From Diplosphaera chodatii (taxonomy: Eukaryota; Chlorophyta; Trebouxiophyceae; Prasiolales; Stichococcaceae): a stretch of DNA of 64,000 nucleotides. The position numbers and the translations under genes were made by a program. Location: NCBI GenBank assembly GCA_032358165.1, contig JAALGY010000037.1, positions 1,141,001 through 1,205,000 on the forward strand, written 5' to 3'. This document shows, piece by piece, positions 34,613 through 46,100 of the stretch (position 1 is the first letter of the stretch; every line of letters begins with the position of its first letter). The notes below the pieces were generated by a model that saw only the letters and a program-made list of their open reading frames with translations, did not search any database and had not been told where the DNA came from.

Positions 34613-35884
34613 TCAGGCCCGGGCTGCGACTGCCGCAAAGACAATGCCGTTGTACAGCGCGTGCGCCAGCGTCGGCGCCACCAGGTTGCCATCCGCCCCT
34701 ATGGTCGTCACGCCCAGCATGCAGCCAAGGATGAACAGCGGCACCGCATCGGCAGGGCTCAGGTGCGCCGCCGCAAATGCTGCCGAGCTGAGCGCCACCT
34801 GCAGCGGTTGTCACAGCCCGTTGGTTGCCGTGCTGTTGCATGCTGCAGGTGTCAGGCCAGCGATAGCAGCACCCACCCAAACAAAGCCCCATGCGTCGGT
34901 GCACCTCGACGGACTCTCAGACCCAGCAATGTGCAAATCTGCCTGCGATCTGCAGCACGGCTCACCGCCGCCGCGGCCGGAAGCCGCTTGGTCAGCGAAG
35001 GAAGCAGGAAGCCGCGGTAGACGAGCTCCTCCAGCGCCGGCGCGAGCAGTACGCTGGTCACAGCTGCGGCTGTGGCGCCCAGGGCGCCGGCGCCGCTCAG
35101 CACGCCAGCCACCTCAGCCTGCAGATGCCATCCAGGTCCAATTGTCTTCAACCAGCCCCATGACACGCTAGCGGCTGCGCTGATGGTGGCACAATAGCCT
35201 CTCGCACGGCGTGACCAGGTGGCGTGTGCAGTTGCGACACAGGTGTCGAGGGTGCAGGCCGTGCCCTGCCTGTGAGCGGGGGACGGCCTTGGCTGCCTCG
35301 CCGGCGTCCGGCCCCCCCTGCAGCAGGACGGCCGCTGCGGCCCCCGCCACTGAGACTGCAGCCAGGGATGCGACACCGCCAGCGACGCCGTTCCACACTG
35401 CCGGGGCCTCGATTCTGTATCTGTACCTGTTGCAACCGCACACAGAGGTCATATGCGCTGCCAGCACGCCTGGAACGTTGTGTGCTCACATGATCACAAG
35501 GCAGCATATGGGTCAATCCTGACCATGGCTGCGGCAACGGCTGGTACTTGCGTGCTGCACCCCGCAGGATGTACGCGGCACCGCCCAGCTGCAGCAACTC
35601 CGAAGCGGCTGCCGCCAGTGCCTGAATACACCATGTGGTGCTCAAGTCTGAAGTGGTTTGCTGCCATTGCAGCGTCTGGCTCCATGGCTGTGACAGCAGT
35701 CATGGCGTTCAAGACCAGGGCCAGAGCACTTCATGTATTTTGTCCCCAAGGACTCGTGCTCACCCGCTCTGATGGTCCCATCGTCTCAGCAGTCAGCCCC
35801 TGCAGCTGCCCAATGATGGCCACCCCACCGAAGCCCAGCGGCAGGAGCAGCGCCCACAGCTGCCCCATCACCCCAGCCGTGTGC
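34613..35884 (-). CDS. CPBP family intramembrane metalloprotease (CAAX/ABI type), 5' end unresolved
   Basis: Supported exons: 35884-35764, 35621-35548, 35426-35270, 35118-34966, 34798-34613 (stop). The protein has membrane segments MGQLWALLLPLGFGGVAIIG, GGVASLAAVSVAGAAAAVLL, GATAAAVTSVLLAPA and LFILGCMLGVTTIG. Three family motifs are present: motif 1 EELVYRGFLLPSL (paired Glu and Arg), motif 2 FAAAHLSPAD (His) and motif 3 APTLAHALYNGIVF (His/Asn). These define the CPBP/ABI family, which includes the CAAX prenyl protease Rce1 and many plastid-located relatives in plants. The intron after 35270 would use a GC donor (CAG|GCAGGG); a GT alternative about 15 bp upstream also keeps phase. The first exon(s), and so any plastid transit peptide, were not resolved; a candidate lies near 36.1 kb. 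Confidence 0.78.
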
Positions 35885-37151
35885 CTGCACACAACGTCAG
35901 GATGTGAGACATCCCATGAACGCACGATTGCAGCATGTCAAGGGTCCCCTTGGATCACTTCAGCAATGACCGCACCAGTCATCCCATGGGACATGCCACA
36001 GCGGCACATATTTATGATCTCCGTGCTGCTGCTGTCGCGATGCTCCCTTGCCGTCGCTGCCGAAAGCCACACTCACATCATCAGCTGCTGCTGGTGTCGC
36101 GGCACTGTTCTGATGACGCTCTGCATCAATGGCCGTCTCCTGCGCTGCCTCCGATCGGTCTGCTGCCTTACAGGCTATCTGCCTTGCAATACTGTGAAAG
36201 CACAGCCTTCCGTCCCATACAATTGCGGCCTGCCCATCGATAAATTTTGCAGGAGGACTGGCTGGTGCTATCGGTGATCTGATCGCACCGTTATGCGTGC
36301 AATGGCACCGCTGCATTTGCATCACGCACGCAACCATCAGCTGCGTGCTGCTGAAGCAGCGAACGTGAATGCTTCAAAGATAGAGGCTTTGTGACTTGAT
36401 CATGTCGTCAGCACATGCAAATGCCTAATTCCTGGTGCCGCAGCGCGCCTGTTGCGATGCAGGCAGTGCATGCTATCAGGACAAGTCCGCAAAATGGACA
36501 GCCCGTTGGCCAGGACGAAGCAAACGGGGGTGCTGAACTGTGGGGGATCACAAATGCTCCTGTGCTCATATGCATCTGGGCATGCACCCCACAATCTTGG
36601 ATGGGGAGCTGCTCTGCTGCTGCATGCACCTGCCACGACATCCAATGCTGTTGACCGAGCTGACTCCTGGCTACGTGAGCAGTAGGCTTCTACAGGTTGC
36701 GTGTTGCGGTATCAGGGTATGATTGCATCACTTTGATCGCAGGGCGTTGGCTGTAGACTCGTTCGCGGATGTCATGCCAGGCTTAGGATTGAAGACTATA
36801 GTTCAGGTCTGAGGCAAATGCGATGCCTTGCAGCAGGTTGGCAGCCAATGTGAACTCCATGCAGATCTTGGCTATCATCACTGCAGTCGGCTCCGTACAG
36901 CCCATCAGTGAAACCGGAACATGATGCACATTGGCGCAGCGCGTGCTGTGCATGCTGTGCTGTCTGCAGCCTGCTCAGCCGCGGCGACCGCCGTCTGAAG
37001 CATCTCAGCGGTCTCAGCTGGTGCTACGTCTGCATTCTGAGCAGTTTCCGGGGAGCATTGCCGCCCCTGGGCAGCGTTCTGAGCAGGCCAGGCTCAGCCG
37101 CGGCGGGGCTGGAGCGGTGCGTTACCTTGACCTGACACACGCAGCGGCAGC
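35885..37151. other. Divergent region between CPBP protease and LIG6-type gene
   Basis: Should contain the missing first exon of the CPBP gene (a candidate open frame near 36130-36070 on the minus strand ends in a GTGAGT donor but in the wrong phase) and the promoter of the plus-strand gene starting at 37152. Nothing else recognised. Confidence 0.4.
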
Positions 37152-40100
37152 ATGGACCGGCTACCGGCGCACAAGGTCATCCCCGGCACCACCTTCACGG
37201 TCGACGGCTTCCGCAGCGTGTCCCCCGCCGTGACCGCCTACTTCCTGAGCCACGCCCACTCGGGTGAGGCTTTGCAGCAGCTCTGCGCATCCCGAACCAT
37301 GCAGCCTTCCTAGCAAGCAGAAGCTAGCAGATTGGCAGTCGGTGCGCCGGACCGCGCTGCAGCTTGCAGCGATTCCCGCTTATGATTGGAGCACCCCGGC
37401 ACCCTCGGCAGCGGCTGACACCCTGGACGCGTGCGCTTCCCGCAGACCACTACCAGGGCATCACGGAGAACTGGGACGCGGGCCTCATCTACTGCAGCGA
37501 GGTGACGGCGCGGCTGATCATCCACATGCTGGGCGTGAACCCCACGCTGGTGCGGCGGCTGCCCATGGACACCCCCGTCAGCGTGCAGGGTGAGAATTGA
37601 TGTGCATTCAATACATACCGTGAACGTCAGCTCTTGCTTTGAGTGCTGCATGCTCGCCACCAGCTGTCGTGGGCCATGCGCAGGAAGTCCTGGACTCAGT
37701 CGAGATGCTGGCATGCGTCCTCTGCACGAAGTTCGTCATCAAAATGATGCTGCTGCACATCTGGGATCTTGGCAGGCACATGTGTCGCGTGCGACTCACA
37801 TCTTGATCTGTACTCTGACACAGGCGTCGAGGTGACGCTGGTGACAGCCAACCACTGCCCGGGCGCGGTGCAGTTCATCTTCCGGCTGGCGGGCGGCGGC
37901 ACCTACCTGCACTGCGGCGACATGCGCTACGCGGCCTTCCTGCAGGTGAGCCGCTGAAAGGAAGCATGTAGTCATTGCACCGCAAACACAAGGTTTTGCG
38001 CGCCCTCAGAAGCGCGTCCTCGGAAGGGGCGTGCTGCGTTCGAGACGTGTAACAACTGGTTGCAGGACAACGGTCACCTCCAGCGAGCAGTGGGCTGCCG
38101 CGCAGTTTTCCTGGTGAGCCAAGGCTTTGTGGCGAGGGTCATGCGCTGCCTGGCTCATCAGCATCGTGGCTCTCTTCTGTGCAACTCATGCCACGCTTGG
38201 GTCAGAATGTGGCATCCTTAACGTGCAGGACACCACATACTGCAACCCAAAGTACACGTTCCCGCTCCAGGTGACTGCAACCCGCTGACACTATAAGTAG
38301 CAGAGGATGTTACTGGCTGCTGGCCTGTCAGGTCAAGCCCAATCACACTGGTCCTTGAGGAATGTCACACTGACATCACGCCGGGGTACAACAATCTCAC
38401 ACAGGAGGCGGCCATCGAGTATGTGGCCTCCACCATCGAGCGTCTCATGAAAAAGCCTGGCAAGCGCGTATATGTCATCTCGACATATGTCATCGGCAAG
38501 GAGAAGGTGCTGCTGGAGGTGAGCCCTGATTCTGGTCGCTGCGGGCTGCAGCTGAGTACCAGCAGTGCATCACTATAGCAGCGCTTCACAAAGCGTCACA
38601 CACTGCGCATGATCGCACGACGGTGACTCGCGACCAATCCAAACACATGTGGGGGCTGTAGGTGCACAAGAGGTGCGGCGTCAAGCTGCACCTCTCGGAG
38701 CGCAAGATGGGCATCATGCGCTGCCTGGAGCTGCCAGGTGCGAGGCGGCCTCTCTACCAAGACAGTCTTGCAACCTTCACTCTTCAGCAGAACCACAACA
38801 CAGAACAGTCCCCTGATCCACCGCTGTGGCAGCAGGCAGGGTGCAAGTCTGAGCGATGTCGGCAGTCATGGGCCCACCAACGGCACTCTCCCCGCCGCTC
38901 AGGGGTGGAGGTGGACGCGGTGTTCACGACGGACGCGGCGGCCACGCCGGTGAGCATCGCCAGCTGGGGCTTCCTGGGCGACACGTGGCCCTTCTTCCGC
39001 CCCAACTTCGTCAACATGGAGGCGCACCGGGAGGAGCACCGCGCCGAGGAGGTGGGCGACTTGAGTACTGAATGGACACCATGTGAAAAAATGCAAGCAG
39101 CTGCAGTTGCAAACCTCCAATGTCAAAAGATGAGTATCGCCGGTGGAGGTCGAGTGACCGCACTGCTGTTTGTGATGCATGAGGGACCGTGCACTGGCCG
39201 GCGGTCTATGCATGCTATGTACAAGGCAATGTACAGTGCATGAAGTCAGCAGAACTCCTGGTGGCTCTGGCGGCTGGATGTACACTGTCTTGCCCTGTAC
39301 ATGCTTACACCACGCCAGTCATGGCAGAGATTGTTCGACGTGTCATGTTTAATGCCGCTGTGCAACGCTTGTTGGGGCTTGTCATCAGGTGGTGGGCTTC
39401 GTGCCGACGGGATGGATGTACGAGATGAAGCGCGCTGACTTTCCCGTGCGCAAGAAGGGTTCATGCAAGGTGCGAGTCTGCACGCTGCTCCTAGCCCAGA
39501 GCCATTGTGCGGTCAGTATCTCGGGGGTGCTGCCCCCTCACAACCCATCTGCTGTATCAGGCGCCCACCCTGCAGCCCCCATGGCACCCTATTGCGCCCC
39601 ATGTGCAGGTGCACCTGGTGCCCTACAGTGAGCACAGCAGCTACGATGAGCTGCGGGATTACGTAAAGTTCCTGAAGCCGCAGGAGGTCAGTCACCTCGT
39701 CCCGCCCACTCCACCGAGCTCTCATCACACGTGCTGCTGCGACCGCTGCGTGCCTGCAGCTGCGTCTTGCCGCGTCGCAGCTCGACCACGGTGCGCCTGC
39801 CGTGACGGACCCCCCTCCGGCACTGCAGATCATTCCCACGGTGAACGCCGGCAGCGGCGACGCGGAGGGCGAGAAGCGGGTGGCGTCGATGCTGAAGCAC
39901 TTCCGGGGCCTGGTGGACGAGACCGCAGCCAAGTCGCGCTTCCTGTCCGCCTTCCACCGCAAGGGTACATGAGGTTGCAAGCTGTGGGGTTCAAGGCCGT
40001 GGATCCCCTATGTCAGCAACCCTGCCATGCTGGGCCTGGACACCCATCAGCTGCAGGGTATTCTGAAGGGCACAGCCAGTCGCGCTGTGTGCCAAGGTGA

Positions 40101-43100
40101 CGACGATGTGGCTGCTGCAGCTTCCGGCGGCAAGGGCTATACGCCGAAGGACGGCAGCAAGGCAGCGCCAGACGCAGCAGCGTCCGAGCCTGCAGGCAGC
40201 CAAGATCCAGCTGCGCTTGCTGCTGATCAGCCTCAGGTGGCCTTTTGGAGTTTGCACACTGTTGCCCCACACTGTTGCCCCACCCTGGCTCGAAGGCTCA
40301 AATCTTGTGCACCAAGACCTGGTTGCATGCAGATAGATGAAAAGATAGGTCTCTCACGCTGCAGCAGGGTGATGTCAGGGAGCTGGACCCTCCAGAGGGG
40401 CTGACGGGCCCCGATTTGGAGGAGGGGACTGCAGCAAAGCCACAGAACCACAGCACCATGCCACCCATCCCACGGCCTGCCGAGGCTGCCATGGGCAGCA
40501 AACCCCAGGTCAAAACAGAGGTGGGAGGCCGCGGCAGCACTCCGTGCGTGTGCACACGCACAGCTGGCCCTGTCGCAACGAGCCATGTCTTTGCAACGCC
40601 ATCGTGGTGCGACCGTGCAGGATGTCAAGCAGGGGATCACGCAGTCCGGCCGCCGCACGGCTGAACACCCCCGTTATGGCCGCCGCAAGCCTGCGAGCAG
40701 CAAGCGTGGTGCTGCGGGTGGAGGCGCGGGCTCCAGCCTCGCCGCCCGCATAAATGCTCAGTCGGCCGCGCAGCTGGGCGCAGGCGGCCTGCAGCCTGCC
40801 ACGCAGACAGACAATGGAGACGGCGCAGCAGACAGTGCAGCGGGCGACGTGGCAGCGGCAAAGCCAGACGGCAGCCTTCCAGCACCAGGAGCCGAGCAAG
40901 CTGCTGCCGCCGCTGACAGCCAGAGCGCCGACACACCGGTGGCTGTGGGCAGCCGCAGTGCACCGGCAGCGCAGCCAGGCCCTGCAGATGATGCACAGCT
41001 GGAGGCGGCCCTGGCCGCGTCCGCCATGGATGCTGACGGCTGGCAGGTCGTGCCGGCTGGCGTCAGCGCCGCAGCTGGTGGCACCGCCGTCAGCGGCGAC
41101 CCGGCAGGCAGCGACACAAATTGTGGTGCTACAGCAATGCCGAACGGCAGCGACCCCTCGGCCAAGCAGGCGCTCTCGCCGCGAGCACTACAGGGTGCTG
41201 CGGCGCCTGCCGCCGCCCACTCGCTTGGGTCCGCCGACACACAGCCGCTGCCGGAGGCGCTGCAGTTTCTGGAGGACATTGGCGCCGTCACCAGCCCACC
41301 CAGGAGCAGCCGGAAGCGCAGCAGGCAGCAACACGCGGCTGGCAAAGCGTCACCTGGCGACAGCACCGCCCCCGGCGGCAGCAGTGGCAGGGACAGCGCA
41401 GCAGCGGCAGCGGAGGCGACCTCACCCCAGCCAGAGGCGCGTGCGACGCCCATGGAGGTGGACTTGCCGTCAGCGCGGCACCACCCGCCAGACTGCACAG
41501 ACCTCGCCTCGGCGCCGCCGGCGCAGGACGGCTCACAAGCAGCTGTGTGCACAGGCGGCGGGGCTTCGGCTGCTGCACCCGACGCTTCTGCGCCTCAGAC
41601 CACCGCCACAGAGGCTGCGATGGGCAGCCGCAGCCGGGCAGCAGGTGGTGATGCGCCCCGGCACCGCAGCAGCTCGGCAGCTGAGCCGGCTGCTGCGGGG
41701 CGTGTCGACGCCGGCGGCGTGCAGCTGGCGGCGGCGGCGGCGGCGGGTGGCTCAACAGCGGACGCCGCGGGGCCGTCCGACCCCGCTCTGGCCGAGCTGC
41801 TGGGCGTGCTGGGCAGCGCTTTGGAGAAGGAGCAGGTGTGGTGCTGGAGCGAAGGATGCAGGGTCTTGGCTTGGGCATGGCCCCACACAAAGGTGTGAAA
41901 CGTGAGGGCGCTCCGATTCGCGTTTGGCTGGCGGACGCCCAAAGTGCGCTGTCGCTGCTGCAGGCAGTGCAGCTGCTGGCACGCTCCAATGGCAATGTGG
42001 CCGCAGCGCTGAACAGCCACTTTGACGGGAGTCTTGGCGGCATCGGCAAGGGTGACCAGTTGCTGTCTGGTTTGTTGCACTCTGTAGGACATGCACTGCA
42101 ACTCAGCACAGCGCATCCATGTGAGTAGTGTACCACATGCCATAACGTGCAACCCAAACCTCACAGGGCTGTGCTGCCAACCTGACCCACAGGTGGCTCA
42201 GCCGCCCCCTTCCATCAGCAGACCACCCAGTCAGCCTCCGACTCCCTGGCTAGGTCCGGCTCCGCAGCGACGCCCGCGAAGCGCAAGGCGCCGGCGACGC
42301 CGGGCGGCGGCAGGAAGGCGGGCAGCAGGAAGAAGGAGCAGCAGCCCCTCGGCCGCAGCCAGCCCAGCATCAGGTGCAGTACCTGGCAGCACCTCTGGGT
42401 TTCAGGGCTTACAGGGTGTCCTGCTGCAATTTCAGCTGCCTGCCGATATGTGAACAGACACTGAGACCGCAGCCGTGAATCCCTGCCAGATGGTTCGCAC
42501 GCAGGTCGTTCTTCGGCGGCAGCCCGCCCGCATCCCCAGCAGGCGGTAGGGTGTCCCAGCCCGCCACGCAGGGCGCAGCAGCCGCCGCTGCCGAAGGTGG
42601 CACAGCCGGTGCAGGCGCCGACGCCGCAGCTGCTGGTGGTGGCGGCGGCGGCCGGGGGCGGCGCGCGCTGCGACTGCCGCCGGCGCCGTCTGGCTCCGCA
42701 GCGCAGCCTCTGCCCATGGCAGCAGACGATGGTCAGGCCGGGGCAGCGGCGGCACCGGCAGGAGCGAGGGATGCAGCGGCCGACTCTACACAGGCGGCGG
42801 ATGGGGCGGCTGACGCTGGGGCGTTTGCTGACATGCAGCCCCCCAAGCGCCGAGCCACAGATGCAGGGCGCCCGGATGGAGCACCTGGCACGCCGGCGCC
42901 AGGAGCACCGGCAGATGTGCCAGCCAGCCCTCCCCGCGCAAGTGCAGGTGACGCCCACGTCAGCGCATATTAGCTTGTGCGGGAAGCTTCTGCACGCTCG
43001 TCTTGGTCCGGCGCCACCTGTGTTGCGTGCATCGCTGCAAAGTGTCCAGACAGGCGGGCGAGTCACAATGGGAGTGCCCAGCAATGGATAGTCAGGTGGA

Positions 43101-46100
43101 TCATGCAGCAGAAGGATGAAACCAGTTATATATTCAGGGGTTCTGATGGTTGCATCCTGCGTCATGCAGACCTGCGGGCGCCGCAGACGCCGGACCGCAG
43201 CAGCTCGGAGCGGCTGCGGAGGCGGCAGCAGGATGCAGGCGATGGCCAGGCGGACACAGCCGCCGGGGGCGCGTCCATTGATGGTGCTGCGGGCAGCCAG
43301 GCTGAGGAGCCAGCAACCGTGGCAGCGGCAGGCGAAGATGCCGGCAGACCCCGCAGCCCGGTGGCCGTGGGGGAGGCGGTCGCGGCCATGGCTGCCACCG
43401 GTGGAGGTCCGCCTCAGCTGTTTGCCTGCTTCAGCGTACAGCCGTGCACATCGCCATCCTCTATCATTGACACGCTCTTTCGCCAGGACGCTGCCGAGGC
43501 ATGCTTGCAGATGGAGCGCCTTGCGCGTGTCGCAGGCCAAAAGGCCAAGCCGCCAGCCGCCGACGCGGTGCTGAAGAGCATCAGGGAGTACCGCCCGGTC
43601 GAGGACGCCTGCTGGCCGGCCGGCGAGCCCGCGCCCTACATGCACCTCGCGCAGGCCTTTGCGGTGAGCGGGCTGAGCTGCCGCCCCTTGCGACTTCTCT
43701 TGCCTTTCACGCCCTTTCCCCAGCTGCTCCCCTGCTGCTGATGGGGAGGCTGTGCAGGCCTTCCCTGGCAGCTGCGTCGCACTGGGCAGTGTGGCAACTT
43801 GCAGATCAGAGATATGACGTTGTCACATGAGTCTGCCACATGAGTCTGCTATCGCTGAGGATCATTTCTGTCCGCCTCAGGCCATGGACGGCACGACCAA
43901 GCGGCTGAAGATCGCCGACGTCGTCACCAACATGTTCCGCTCCGTGCTAGCGTTGTCGCCAGGCGCGCTTCAGTTGTGATACGGTATTGCATTGTTGCCC
44001 CTTGGTATACAAATGGTGTGACACGCCCTGCTGAGGCACAGAGCCAGACGCCTTGAGACCAAAGACCAGCCATCATGGTGTTGGCCGCTGCGGGACACAT
44101 CAATCACAAACGTGTGTCGCGGCGCAGACTGCATGCTGGAGGCGGCGTACCTGGCGCTGGGCAAGATCGCGCCCGACTGGCAGCAGCTGGAGCTGCATGT
44201 GGGCGGCGCCACCGTCGCGTCCGCCGTGTCGGAAGCCACCGGCGTCACCAGGTGAGAGGCTCGTGCGCTGTTGCGTGCAGAAGTATCTGTACGAGACCAG
44301 TTTTCAGCGACTCGAGGTTACCGCTTCAGTGATTCGAGGTTACCGCTTCAGTGATTCAAGGGTTACTGCACAACGAACCTGTGTGCTTTGAAGTCCTCAG
44401 TCGTGCAGCCCTCTGCTGGCTGGTGTTTGGGCACTCGGTGCTCGGCACGAACCGGCAAGGTGGTATGCTGCAGCCCCTCAGATCTTGGAGTCATTGTACT
44501 GCAGGGGCCAGCTGCGGCGGATGCACGATGTGCTGGGTGACATGGGGGATGTGGCGCAGGAGTGCCGCGTGAAGCAGGTGCCCGTTTGGCGTGAAGTCAC
44601 ACAAACGTGTGCGAGTTGTATGTGAACCCGGCAGCCATGTCTGCAATACCAGGGCTGCCCAGAACTGTCTGCTGCGATGCCTGACGCCGGTGTCCCGCAC
44701 GCAGACGATGCTGCTGAGGCCCAGGCCGCTGACGCTCAAGGGGGTGTACGCGAGCCTGCGCACGATCGCGCTGACCAAGGGCCAGGGCTCCGCGCAGCGC
44801 AAGCAGGACCTCATCAAGCAGCTCATCAGCCGCTGCCGGTGTGTTTCTGCAGCGCACCCAGCCACGATGTGTCCAGCACGATGTGTCCAGCACGATGTGT
44901 CCAGCAGCTGACGCTGCGTTTGATGCGTGTGGCCAGCGCTGATATGAACCCGCATCATGCAGCTGCTACCCGGCCGTGCCTGTGCCCAACTGGACGGCTG
45001 TATATGCTATCAACCACGATTTCCTGCTGGCATGTGTTGTGTCACATGCTGCAGTTGTGACAACTGACTTTCCGTGCTGGTGTCTCCAGGGGAGTGGAGA
45101 CCAAGTACCTGGTGCGCACGCTGGTGCAGAACCTGCGGGTGGGCGCCAACTGGCGCTCCGTTGTGGGACCCCTCGCCCGCGCCACCCTGCTGCACAGGTG
45201 CCGGGAGCTGTCAGCGTCGCACAGGCGATGGTGTGCCCTGCCGTCTTGCCGCATCGCTGTGAGCGGGCAGATGTACGGCAGCACGTGCGCGGTGCTGGCA
45301 CGATGAATTCTTTTGCCCATCGTCGTGCTCACATGGGCCAGTGGACCGTGACTTGCACAGGCGTTATGTAAGCAGACTCTTCGGCCGGCCTGAAGGGTCG
45401 TCCTACTTACTGCAGGGAGGGCGGCCCCAAGACCAAGGCGGAGCAGGACGCGGCCGCAAGGGCCGCCCTGGAGGCCTTCCACCTGTGCCCCAACCTGGAG
45501 ATCCTGGTGCCCGCGCTGCTGGAGTGCGGGCCGGAGGAGCTGCAGCGCCGCTGCAGCCTGACGCCAGGTGCGCACCTCCTGTGCATCGCACCACCAGCGC
45601 AGTGCACACCTCCTGTGCATCGCACCACCAGCGCAGTGCAGGTCTACGAAGGTGTCATCTGCTGATGCATGCTGTTCGCTGCTGCTCGCATTGAATGCTT
45701 GCAGTGGCGTCGGGCTTGCCCCAGACTGCATTCCGCCGAGTCGCGTCCCATTCTGCTGCTTGCAAGGCGCGGACCCTTGCACATCTGCTGCAGCTATGAT
45801 GGCTGGTGGCACTGCTGCTGCAGGGGTGCCGCTCAAACCAATGCTGGCCAAGATCTGCGAGGGCATCCCCGACGCCATCGCCCAGCTGCGGGACCACGGC
45901 GGCCGCTTCCTCGCTGAATTCAAGTATGACGGCGTGCGCGCGCAGATCCACCTCCTGGAGGACGGCACAGTGAGCGCTACTACATACCGAGCTGGCCTGG
46001 ACAACAGTGTACCCACTGAACCCATTGTACGGCGGGCACGGGCACCTGCAGCAGCAGCAGCACACTGCCGATGACAGCCAGTGGGCTGCTGCACAGCCAG

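Noticed and set aside
39965..40120. A break between nuclease and ligase halves suggesting two genes
   Set aside because: The nuclease exon reaches an apparent stop only if its donor at 39965 is ignored; splicing to the acceptor at 40120 restores the frame and continues into the linker.
40754..41905. Overlapping 383-codon plus frame (Arg/Gln-rich) and 264-codon minus frame
   Set aside because: Both shadow the LIG6 linker exon 40564-41835, which alone connects in phase to exons on both sides.
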